Below, in pieces: positions 48,125-55,486 of a DNA stretch of 64,000 bases. The DNA lies in the NCBI RefSeq assembly GCF_000622895.1, contig NZ_AVCC01000003.1, positions 29,194 through 93,193 of the forward strand, in the 5' to 3' direction. Source of the DNA: Herminiimonas sp. CN (GTDB lineage Bacteria > Pseudomonadota > Gammaproteobacteria > Burkholderiales > Burkholderiaceae_D). Below the pieces are notes generated by a model that ran no database searches, was not told the DNA's origin, and was given only the letters and a program-made list of their open reading frames with translations. Each line of letters opens with the position of its first letter. Within the stretch, counting starts at the first letter, position 1. A program made the position numbers and the translations under genes.

Positions 48125-49060
48125 CTACCGTTTCAGGATGTGCGCGCCCAGCCATTGCCCGCTGCGGCATAGCCGGTCGGTGACGTCGAGCACCAGTTGC
48201 CGAATCGCTGCTGCGGCGTTGGTGAGCGGAATTTTTTTCGACCCGCACAGGGTCAGCGTGCGCGAGACGGCGGGGCTGGATATCGGATAGGCGCGCATCG
48301 TGCCGCGCTCGATTTCGGACAGGACCGGTGCGGTCGGCAGGATGGTCGCGCCCAGATCGGCCAGGATCGCCGACTTCAGGATCGCCACCGAATTTATCTC
48401 GATCACCTGCTCGATCGACAGGCCGGCGCTGCGGGCGATCTGCTCGATGCGCGGGCGTACGCCATGCTGATGCCCGGGCAGGATCAGCGGCGTTCGGGCG
48501 ACCTGCGCCAGCGTGACGGAGCCTCCGGCAACGGCGAAGGCGGAATCGCTGCGGGTGATGTACATCATGTCTTCCTCCACCAGCGGCGTGCTGGCGAAGG
48601 CGCCCAGCTGGCCGTCGTCGAACAGCACCGCCAGATTGATGCGGCCCGACTTCAGCTGCTCGATCAGGTTGCCGGACAATTCCTCGGTCAGCTGCAGCTC
48701 GATTTCGGGATAGGCCGCGCGCACGGCGGTTAGTATCGGCAGCGCCAGCGCGCCGGACACGCTTTGCGGCAGACCGAGCGCAACCGTGCCAGCCGGCGTG
48801 TGCAGCGACTGGTTCACCGCCGATCTGGCATCCTCGACCTGCTTCAGGATTGCTTGCGCGTGTTCGTAGAAGGTCTTGCCGGCGTCGGTCGACAGCACCC
48901 CTTGCGAGGAGCGGTGCAGCAGTTGCGCCCCCAGTTCGTCCTCCAGCTGGCGCAATTGCTGGGTCAGCGCCGGCTGGGCGATGTGCAGCACGCGCGCCGC
49001 GCGCGACAGCGAGCCGTGATCGACGATGGCGACGAAGTAACGCAGCTGGCGCAATTCCAT
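48125..49060 (-). CDS. LysR-family regulator, Nac-like
   Basis: A 311-residue LysR-type regulator. The N-terminal helix-turn-helix (LRQLRYFVAIVDHGSLSRAARVLHIAQPALTQQL) and following QLLHRSSQGVLSTDAG closely follow the pattern of the nitrogen assimilation control protein Nac. The C-terminal effector domain is complete. The start at 49060 (MELRQLRYF) is set by the family; the open frame extends to 49240. It is encoded just after lrp (14 bp) on the same strand and 222 bp before icmF. The effector and targets are unknown; icmF, lrp or lysE are candidates by proximity. Confidence 0.87.
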   Translation of the reverse strand: MELRQLRYFVAIVDHGSLSRAARVLHIAQPALTQQLRQLEDELGAQLLHRSSQGVLSTDAGKTFYEHAQAILKQVEDARSAVNQSLHTPAGTVALGLPQSVSGALALPILTAVRAAYPEIELQLTEELSGNLIEQLKSGRINLAVLFDDGQLGAFASTPLVEEDMMYITRSDSAFAVAGGSVTLAQVARTPLILPGHQHGVRPRIEQIARSAGLSIEQVIEINSVAILKSAILADLGATILPTAPVLSEIERGTMRAYPISSPAVSRTLTLCGSKKIPLTNAAAAIRQLVLDVTDRLCRSGQWLGAHILKR

Positions 49061-49074
49061 GGGAGCAGTGCCTC

Positions 49075-49524
49075 TTAGGCGGCCGGTTTGAGCGCCTTGC
49101 GCTCGATGCTGGACGACAGGATCAGCGAGGTCGAAGTCACGCCGCAGCAGGCCAGCTTCTGGATCACCGCTTCCAGTTCGGCCACCGATTTGGCGACTAC
49201 CTTGACGATGTTGCAGTCGTCGCCGGTAATCGAGTGGCATTCGACGATCTCCGGCACCCGGGCGGCGACATCCGCCACCGGGTGGTCGTGGTTGCGGTTG
49301 GCGACCCGGACGAAGGCGATGATGCCGTAGCCGAGCGCGGCCGGATTGACCTTCGCATGGTAGCCGCTGATGACGTTTGCCGCTTCCATGCGCTTGACCC
49401 GTTCGGCCACCGCCGGCTGGCTCAGGTGGACCCGGCGGCCGATTTCGGTCAGCGTGGTGCGGGCGTCAGCCTGCAATAGATCGAGGATTTTGCCATCCAT
49501 CGCGTCGAATTCGATTCCCATCAT
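49075..49524 (-). CDS. Lrp/AsnC-family regulator
   Basis: A 149-residue feast/famine regulator. It has the N-terminal winged helix (FDAMDGKILDLLQADARTTLTEIGRRVHLSQPAVAERVKRME) and the C-terminal RAM ligand-binding domain (IIAFVRVANRN, IVECHSITGDDCNIVKV). It is divergent from a LysE-family exporter, the usual pairing in which the Lrp protein senses an amino acid and controls its export. A perfect inverted repeat lies between them. Start at 49524 or 49521 (two consecutive ATGs); the frame is open to 49566. Confidence 0.9.
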   Translation of the reverse strand: MMGIEFDAMDGKILDLLQADARTTLTEIGRRVHLSQPAVAERVKRMEAANVISGYHAKVNPAALGYGIIAFVRVANRNHDHPVADVAARVPEIVECHSITGDDCNIVKVVAKSVAELEAVIQKLACCGVTSTSLILSSSIERKALKPAA

Positions 49525-49559
49525 AAATCCGTGATATTTCAATGAAAACAAATGTAATC

Positions 49560-49584
49560 TAGACAATCTACCTTGAATTGTCTA
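49560..49584. promoter_or_regulatory. inverted repeat between lrp and lysE, candidate Lrp operator
   Basis: Perfect 8-nt arms TAGACAAT (49560-49567) and ATTGTCTA (49577-49584) with a nine-base AT-rich spacer. It is 36 bp upstream of the lrp start and 88 bp upstream of the lysE start. Lrp-family proteins bind AT-rich imperfect palindromes of this sort. Confidence 0.6.
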
Positions 49585-49671
49585 TTCAAATCCGCTTTTG
49601 ACGGGCTTACAATGTATTTCTGTCGGGCGTTGCCGAAACGGCCGCCGCAATCTTACTTTGGGGAAACTCGC

Positions 49672-50307
49672 ATGAGTTGGGATACCTACGCAATTTTTGC
49701 CGTCACCACGCTGGTGGTGTGCCTGACGCCGGGGCCGGCCGCGCTGCTGATCGTGGCGCAGGGGATTTCGAACGGGTTTCGTCGTTCCTACTGGGCCATC
49801 GCCGGCATCGCACTGGGCAACGCCGCCTATTTCGCGCTGTCGGCAACCGGCATCGCGGCGCTGATCCTGGCCAGCAGCACGCTGTTTTCGGTCATCAAGT
49901 GGATCGGCGTGGCTTACCTGTTTTATCTGGGCATTGCCGCCATTCGCAATCAATCCAGCGCCCTGACCGTGACTGCCGAGCGCGCCGATGCAGTGCACGG
50001 GCTGCGCGCCTTCTGGCAGGCGCTGGTGGTGGAACTGTCGAATCCGAAGGCGCTGCTGTATTTCGTCGCCCTGCTGCCGCAATTCATCCATCCGGCCAAG
50101 CCGCTCGGCCCGCAGTTGCTGATCTTCGGCGTCACCTGCCTGGCGCTGGACGGATTTTCGTACGGCCTGTATGCGTGGCTCGGCAGCAAGGCGCAGCGCT
50201 TCAGCGCCAATGCGTCCTTCGTGCGCAACAGCAATCGGGTCTCGGGCAGCCTGCTGGTCGTGGTGGGAGTGATGATGGCAACCTTGAAGCGGGCCGTGCA
50301 CGGTTGA
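49672..50307 (+). CDS. LysE-family amino acid exporter
   Basis: A 211-residue inner-membrane protein of the LysE/RhtB family with six hydrophobic segments. The diagnostic N-terminus WDTYAIFAVTTLVVCLTPGPAALLIVAQG includes the conserved TPGP. The central ELSNPKALLYFVALLPQFI is also typical. It should export an amino acid or derivative, such as homoserine, threonine or leucine. GGGGAAA precedes the ATG at 49672; the open frame starts at 49573 but the family begins at MSWDTYAIF. It diverges from the lrp gene. Confidence 0.92.
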   Translation: MSWDTYAIFAVTTLVVCLTPGPAALLIVAQGISNGFRRSYWAIAGIALGNAAYFALSATGIAALILASSTLFSVIKWIGVAYLFYLGIAAIRNQSSALTVTAERADAVHGLRAFWQALVVELSNPKALLYFVALLPQFIHPAKPLGPQLLIFGVTCLALDGFSYGLYAWLGSKAQRFSANASFVRNSNRVSGSLLVVVGVMMATLKRAVHG

Positions 50308-50333
50308 TTTGAAAACGGAATAAGGATTGCCGT

Positions 50334-50411
50334 TAAAATATACAGGATAGTGTATTTTTTAATGCCGCATATATTACGTGCTGTAATAGCACTGTTTTTT
50401 GCCATACCCAA
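50334..50411 (-). repeat. interspersed intergenic repeat, copy 7
   Basis: On the minus strand it begins TTGGGTATGGCAAAAAACAG, has an internal stem (GTGCTATTACAGCAC) and ends AAAAATACACTATCCTGTAT then ATTTTA. It fills the gap after lysE. Confidence 0.7.
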
Positions 50412-50455
50412 TAGTTTAGGATATATGGCAGGACTTACGAAAAATCAATAAATGT

Positions 50456-50476
50456 GCAGGGTGCGCCATGCGCACC
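50456..50476 (+). repeat. single REP palindrome (class B)
   Basis: The 20 bases from 50457 read CAGGGTGCGCCATGCGCACC; with the G at 50456 the unit differs from the REP arms at 38642-38712 by one base in the GTAG head (GCAG). It lies just past the 3' end of the minus-strand GGDEF gene. Confidence 0.75.
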
Positions 50477-50484
50477 GGCCTAGC

Positions 50485-51519
50485 TTAAAAGAATTCCATC
50501 ATGTCGTTCGACACCTCGGACTTCAGTTCACCTGCTGCCACCAGGGCTTCGTAATAGCAAACCTGGTTGCGCCCATGGGTTTTTGCATGGTACAGCGCCA
50601 GGTCGGCATGGCCGAGGATGACCACCGGCGTTGCGTTCAGGCCGATGTGGGTAAAGCCGATGCTGACCGTGACCTGGCCGACCTGGGGAAAATGATGCTG
50701 TTCGACATTGCTGCGAAAGCGTTCGAAAATGCGCTGCGCATCGTTCAGTTCGGCGGCCTGCAGCAACACCACGAATTCCTCGCCACCGAAGCGGAACAAG
50801 CCGTCCTGCGGCCGGAACGAGCTGCGGATCAGGTTCGCCATCAACAGCAGCACTTCGTCGCCATACAGATGGCCGAACATGTCGTTGACGTTCTTGAAAT
50901 GGTCGATGTCGATCACCGCCAGCCATTGATTCCTGCCCGCATCGGGATGCCGGCGCTCTTCCAGCGGCAAAGCGGATGTCGCGTCCTGCCGCGCCAGAGA
51001 ACGCAATGCTTTTGAAAAATTCTGGTCGAAGGTCTTGCGATTGAGCAGATTGGTCAGCGAATCGCGCTGGCTGTAATCGAGCAGGTTGCGATGGTTGGTA
51101 TAAATGGCGATGAAGGCATGCGCCATTTCGAGCACCTTGCTGTCGCCGACGACCGGATTGCGCAGTTCCAGGCAGGCGCTGAAACAGCCGTCCAGCCAGA
51201 CCAGCAGCCACAATATCCGGTCGCCGTCAGGCGTGGTTTTTTGCGCGCTGCTTTGATGCTGGTGGCGCACCGCAGCCGCCAGCTCCGCATCCAGCGGCTC
51301 CGATTCCTGGCTGCATTCGGAGGCGGCGCATTCCACGCAGACATGCAGTTGGCAGGAGCTGGGCTTGAGACGCACCTCGTCGCGCACCCGCAACACTTCC
51401 AGCTTGCGCACGCCGCGGGCCGCTGTCACCTCCTCCAGCGCCGCGATCAGCGCCGCGTCCAGCAGCGCATGGTCGCGCTGCCCGGTGAGGGATGTCATGT
51501 GTTGCAGGAACGCTTTCAT
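50485..51519 (-). CDS. GGDEF diguanylate cyclase with Cys-containing N-terminal domain
   Basis: A 344-residue protein with a single C-terminal GGDEF domain (DSLTNLLNRKTFDQNF, then FRFGGEEFVVLL). The active site is intact as GGEEF and an RxxD inhibitory site (RPQD) lies five residues before it, so it should make c-di-GMP under product inhibition. The N-terminal 160 residues resemble a degenerate GAF-like sensor and contain a cluster HVCVECAASEC plus DGCFSACLEL, which could be a metal, redox or haem-responsive site. No membrane segment. AGGAG precedes the ATG at 51519. It is codirectional with the polysaccharide locus and may control it. Confidence 0.88.
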   Translation of the reverse strand: MKAFLQHMTSLTGQRDHALLDAALIAALEEVTAARGVRKLEVLRVRDEVRLKPSSCQLHVCVECAASECSQESEPLDAELAAAVRHQHQSSAQKTTPDGDRILWLLVWLDGCFSACLELRNPVVGDSKVLEMAHAFIAIYTNHRNLLDYSQRDSLTNLLNRKTFDQNFSKALRSLARQDATSALPLEERRHPDAGRNQWLAVIDIDHFKNVNDMFGHLYGDEVLLLMANLIRSSFRPQDGLFRFGGEEFVVLLQAAELNDAQRIFERFRSNVEQHHFPQVGQVTVSIGFTHIGLNATPVVILGHADLALYHAKTHGRNQVCYYEALVAAGELKSEVSNDMMEFF

Positions 51520-51912
51520 CCTCGACTCCTGGTGCGTATAGGTACAAAGCGGGTCCATCCGATGCGCGTGCGCGAGCATCTCGCTGCAATCTTGCGCAGA
51601 TTGCTCACGGCTGGGCCTGGTTGTAACCGGTGATGTCTTTGGTTGGTGTAAATATCGAGTACGAAAATATTCTTGATGCGAGGCAAATTTTACAAAATGA
51701 CAATTCTAGCTGAAACCGGGATTTTAGTGCGAATCAATTTTTTGCGATTTTCAGAACCGGATTCATGCTGAAATCGATTGCAGCAAGGGATTCTGGCGTC
51801 AAGCGCCAGGCTGCAGTCAGGATTCAGGAGCAAAAAATATTTTTCTTGAGTAATTTCTGCACTGATTTTGCATGTTATGTAAAAACGAAATTAGCCCTGT
51901 TTCGACTGATGG
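51520..51912. other. 393-bp AT-rich intergenic region
   Basis: It lies between the start of the GGDEF gene and the glycosyltransferase remnant. Apart from the ribosome site and probable promoter of the GGDEF gene on the minus strand I see no gene, tRNA or hairpin. It may represent residual sequence after deletion of genes from the polysaccharide locus. Confidence 0.5.
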
Positions 51913-52074
51913 TTAGTTGCTCACTTCGCTGAAGGCCGTTCGAACCAGGGCCATACTATTGTCGGTCGATGCATTATCAATAATGATCACTTCTTGCACC
52001 TGGGGCGGCACCGAGTGGATGCATTCCGCAATAAACGCCCCCAAGTTGTAATTCACGATAACTACGGAAATCAA
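51913..52074 (-). pseudogene. N-terminal stump of a family 2 glycosyltransferase
   Basis: The 53 codons read ISVVIVNYNLGAFIAEC, then VQEVIIIDNASTDNSMALV, and stop at TAA after FSEVSN. This is the N-terminal nucleotide-binding half-motif of a GT-A glycosyltransferase (VIVNYN and DNASTDNS), with everything after about residue 50 missing. The TTG start at 52074 is three bases after the stop of the preceding GT2 gene, as in an operon. Nothing downstream continues the protein in any frame. It is most simply explained by a deletion that removed the rest of the gene and the end of the locus. Confidence 0.8.
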
Positions 52075-52077
52075 AGT

Positions 52078-52977
52078 TTATTCCTTGTCATATTTTCCAG
52101 CTTTGCCTCCGAGTCCATGCCATATGCCGAGCGTCATCATTTTCCAATGCGCCGGCCGGGGTTGCGCAAATAACGAATAAAACACATATTTCAGGCATAA
52201 GCGCCAGCCGTCGACACACTTCCAGTTCAGCGGCACCCATGATTCCTTATATAAGAGAATCGCATTCCGGAAATGATAATAGTGCCGTAACGGGCTGTGC
52301 ATCGGGAATTTTCGGCCGAAGAGTGCAATGGGGCTATCCCCTAAGCTGTGCGCCATCCCCGCTGCGCACACGCCAATACTTTGATAACCGGATTTTCGTG
52401 CACGCAAGCCCCATTCGATATCAACATAATCAATGAACAAATCTTCGCGCATGCCGCCTATTCGATCAAGTACCGGCATCGGAATCAGGCACCCGGAAGC
52501 AATTAAGTAGTCTACGGGAACCACCGTTTCCTCTGTTTGGCAACTGCAACGCTCCAGTCTCAAGCCGCGCACGCGAATAAACGGCGGCGGATTCTCTTGA
52601 CGCATATCGATATAGCGCGGGCCGGCACAGGCAACTTTGATGCCCTCATTTTGCTGGTTTTCTATCGCTGCCGCCAGGGTCGCAACCATCGAACGGCCTG
52701 GAACACTATCCTGATCGGAGAGCAAGACATAATCGCCTGCCATTTCCCTGGCCCGGGCGATGCCTATGTTTTGAGCGGCGGCAATGCCGGTATTCGATGC
52801 CAGGAAAATAAATTCAATCTGGCCGCTGCAAGTACGCTGAAGATGATCGCGGGTGGCGGCGCTCGAGCCATTGTCGACCAGCACGCAGATGCTTACCTGC
52901 GGCAAAAGAGAGTCCAGAAGTTCAGCCAGCTTCTGAATGTCGGGCTGATAGGTCACGATAACGGCGATGATCTTCAT
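52078..52977 (-). CDS. family 2 glycosyltransferase, rhamnosyltransferase-like
   Basis: A 299-residue GT-A transferase. It shows IIAVIVTYQPD, LVDNGSS, then FLASNTGIAAAQNIGI, and the DxD-like LLSDQDSVPG; farther on are DYLIASGCLIPMPVLDRIGG and FIDYVDIEWGLRARKSGY, the usual pattern of O-antigen rhamnosyltransferases. Start at 52977 (MKIIAVIV) by family; an in-frame ATG at 53052 would overlap the upstream GT4 gene. It is followed by the stump of another glycosyltransferase. It probably adds one sugar of the repeat unit. Confidence 0.87.
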   Translation of the reverse strand: MKIIAVIVTYQPDIQKLAELLDSLLPQVSICVLVDNGSSAATRDHLQRTCSGQIEFIFLASNTGIAAAQNIGIARAREMAGDYVLLSDQDSVPGRSMVATLAAAIENQQNEGIKVACAGPRYIDMRQENPPPFIRVRGLRLERCSCQTEETVVPVDYLIASGCLIPMPVLDRIGGMREDLFIDYVDIEWGLRARKSGYQSIGVCAAGMAHSLGDSPIALFGRKFPMHSPLRHYYHFRNAILLYKESWVPLNWKCVDGWRLCLKYVFYSLFAQPRPAHWKMMTLGIWHGLGGKAGKYDKE

Positions 52978-53036
52978 AGCCGCCCATTCTCTAGGTCTTT
53001 CTGTTTCGAGATTGTTTGCTTGAAAAATATCTTCAT

Positions 53037-54380
53037 TCAGGCGGTCTTCCACAGAGTCAGTAATTCATCCACGTAGCGGGTAATGGATTTTGGCTGCCGG
53101 TAATTCGCGCTAAGACGAGCAGCCAGGCCGGGCTCATTGACGAGGCGTAAAAGCTGGGTGGCAAGCGCCGAAATATTTCCTGCCTCGAACAACAGGCCAT
53201 TGTCTTCGTGCCGGATTGCCTCCGAAATGCCGGGATAATCCGAAGCGACCACCGGGCAGCGGGACGCCTGCGCGGAATAAATCACCAATGGATTGTTTTC
53301 ATACCAGAGCGATGGCACAACCAGCGCATCAAGGTCTGCCATCACTTCCGCGATTTTGGCGTTGGAGAAGGTTCCGCAAAACTCTATGCCGGGTTGATCG
53401 GCAGCGAGCCGCTTCAGTTCATCCGAATATTCGGAGAAATCTTCCAGGTTTCCGTATATCTTCAGCACCGCTTGATGAATAGGCAGATTCTTAAAAGCCT
53501 GGATCAGGATATGGCAACCCTTGTGGTGGGCCAGGGAGCCGATAAAGCCAAGCCTGAACGGTTGTCCGGGCGGTGCTCGCGGCGCATCCATTTCGCTTTC
53601 GTTGAGATTGATTCCATATGCGGATTGCATGATCAGATGCGGCGTCACGCCGTTGTCAGTCAGCATCTGTTGCATCAGGCGATTCGGCGCAAGAATCCTG
53701 TTCAGCCGGTTTAACCGGGCAACATTGATGCCCCGCCGGGCGCCGACCGCTTCGATTTCCGCGTGATGAGGATATGGCGGCAAAAGCCCTGATTGCGTCG
53801 CGCGCACCAGCAGGTCAACCGCACTGGAGGGTAGCAATGTGGCTATTTTTCCCACAAGGCCTTCCTGCGTGAGTTGCGCCAGATGCTTGACGCAGTTTCC
53901 CGCAAATGGGCTTGGGCCGTGACACGGGCGGCCATTGTGCAATACCAGTTGAGCGGTCGGACAGATAGGCCAGAAATCGGTTGCGGTCATGAAAGCCGGA
54001 ATGCATGCGTCTACCGCATGGTCGATCAAGCCGGTGCCGAGCAGGCTCAGGTGAAAAAAGTGCACCACATCCGGCTCGAACCTGTCCAGGACCTGTTTGA
54101 AATACGCTGCGGCAAGGGGATTATCGTAACCAAGCCGGCGCTTTGAAGGCTGTCCAGCGGCCGTACTGTATACATGATAAAAGCGGTAGACCTGAATTCC
54201 TTCAAACAGATATTCATCAAACCGCTCTTCGTCAGCTAAATTCCGATCGGTCGGATATCCGGTCAGCACACGGACTTCATGTCCACGCGCAATCAACTCA
54301 CGCGCTACTGAATAAGTGAGTACTTCGGTGCCAAATGTGAATTGCGGGAAAAACTGATGTACTGTGAGCAGAATTCTCAT
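53037..54380 (-). CDS. family 4 glycosyltransferase
   Basis: A 447-residue GT-B enzyme. The N-terminal domain opens MRILLTVHQFFPQFTFGTEVLTYSVARELIARGH and includes DVVHFFHLSLLG. The C-terminal domain has LGFIGSLAHHKG (donor side) and the WYENNPLVIYS segment. The first Glu of the EX7E motif is present, but the second position is Ser instead of Glu. It resembles the 444-residue GT4 gene farther along in the same locus, suggesting a shared ancestor. It is expected to work on the cytoplasmic face before Wzm/Wzt export. Confidence 0.85.
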   Translation of the reverse strand: MRILLTVHQFFPQFTFGTEVLTYSVARELIARGHEVRVLTGYPTDRNLADEERFDEYLFEGIQVYRFYHVYSTAAGQPSKRRLGYDNPLAAAYFKQVLDRFEPDVVHFFHLSLLGTGLIDHAVDACIPAFMTATDFWPICPTAQLVLHNGRPCHGPSPFAGNCVKHLAQLTQEGLVGKIATLLPSSAVDLLVRATQSGLLPPYPHHAEIEAVGARRGINVARLNRLNRILAPNRLMQQMLTDNGVTPHLIMQSAYGINLNESEMDAPRAPPGQPFRLGFIGSLAHHKGCHILIQAFKNLPIHQAVLKIYGNLEDFSEYSDELKRLAADQPGIEFCGTFSNAKIAEVMADLDALVVPSLWYENNPLVIYSAQASRCPVVASDYPGISEAIRHEDNGLLFEAGNISALATQLLRLVNEPGLAARLSANYRQPKSITRYVDELLTLWKTA

Positions 54381-54402
54381 GCGCCACCGATACGAGAACG
54401 GG

Positions 54403-55344
54403 TCACGATGCCACCTTGGCCAGCTCCATGCGCATCCATTCCGCAGTACGGGAGATGCCCTCCTGCATCGATGTCAGCGGCGCCCAATTCAACTCTGCGC
54501 GTGCCAGATCATTGCTGAGTACGCTGACCGGAACATCGAATGGACGGCTCGCAAGATAGCGGCGCTGGATCGGTTTTCCAAGTGCGTTTTCAATCAGTCC
54601 GATCAGCGCCGACAGGCTGGTGCCGACACCCGAGCTAATGTTGAATACGCTTTTCGATCCGTCATACGCCACCGCCCGCGCAAATGCTTCCGCCACGTCG
54701 CCAATGTAAATGTAATCCCTGGTAACGCTGCCATCACCCCAGATGTCAATCGGAATGCCCGCAATCGCATGATGGAGAAATACGCCGACCGCGCCCTGGG
54801 CAGTCTCTATGCGCTGACGCTCGCCATACGGATTGGCAACCCGTAATGTGACTGACTTGATGCCATGCAAACTCTCGTACATCTTCAGATATTTTTCGAT
54901 GGCAAGCTTGGTGATGCCGTATGAAACGAGCGGATCAGTCGGGTGTTTCTCATCGATCGGCAGATAGATTGGGTTGCCGTATACGGTGCCGCCCGAAGAG
55001 ATGAAAACGATTTTTCGGATGTTGCGGGCTACCATGGCGTTGAGCATTTGAAGCGTTGCTACCAAATTGCTTTGCACATCGTAGATCGGATCATCGTTGG
55101 AGCTTTTGGGCAGAGTGGTGGAAACCAGGTGTAAAACCACATCGACACCGTCGATGGCATCGCTCACATCGTGTGTGCTGAGCAGGTCGCCTGTGATCCA
55201 TTCGACCCGTTCCGAGCTTGTGAACGTCCGATAAGGTGCAATCCGGGGGCGTTCAAAAATCTTGAGCTCGTGACCATCCTTCAATAGACGGTCCGCAATC
55301 GTCGAACCGATAAAGCCGCCGCCACCGAAGATAATAATTTTCAT
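54403..55344 (-). CDS. NAD-dependent sugar epimerase/dehydratase
   Basis: A 313-residue extended short-chain dehydrogenase of the nucleotide-sugar epimerase type. The NAD-binding glycines are in IIIFGGGGFIGSTIADRL, and the catalytic set is FISSGGTVYG and SYGITK (Tyr and Lys). The C-terminal region (VANPYGERQR, GDGSVTRDYIYIGDVAEAF) is that of GalE-like enzymes. It should supply a nucleotide sugar, for example by C4 epimerisation, to the transferases around it. The exact sugar cannot be inferred. Confidence 0.88.
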   Translation of the reverse strand: MKIIIFGGGGFIGSTIADRLLKDGHELKIFERPRIAPYRTFTSSERVEWITGDLLSTHDVSDAIDGVDVVLHLVSTTLPKSSNDDPIYDVQSNLVATLQMLNAMVARNIRKIVFISSGGTVYGNPIYLPIDEKHPTDPLVSYGITKLAIEKYLKMYESLHGIKSVTLRVANPYGERQRIETAQGAVGVFLHHAIAGIPIDIWGDGSVTRDYIYIGDVAEAFARAVAYDGSKSVFNISSGVGTSLSALIGLIENALGKPIQRRYLASRPFDVPVSVLSNDLARAELNWAPLTSMQEGISRTAEWMRMELAKVAS

Positions 55345-55486
55345 TATTTAAATAGTTCCACAATATGAGGTGCCAGAAAAAGGCTTTCATTATAGTCACC
55401 TCATGCGGAAGAGGAGATGACACGTAACGCCGATCCTGAATTTGGCCGGCATCGAATTCCAGATCGGGTTATCCGTCGGGTAATTG

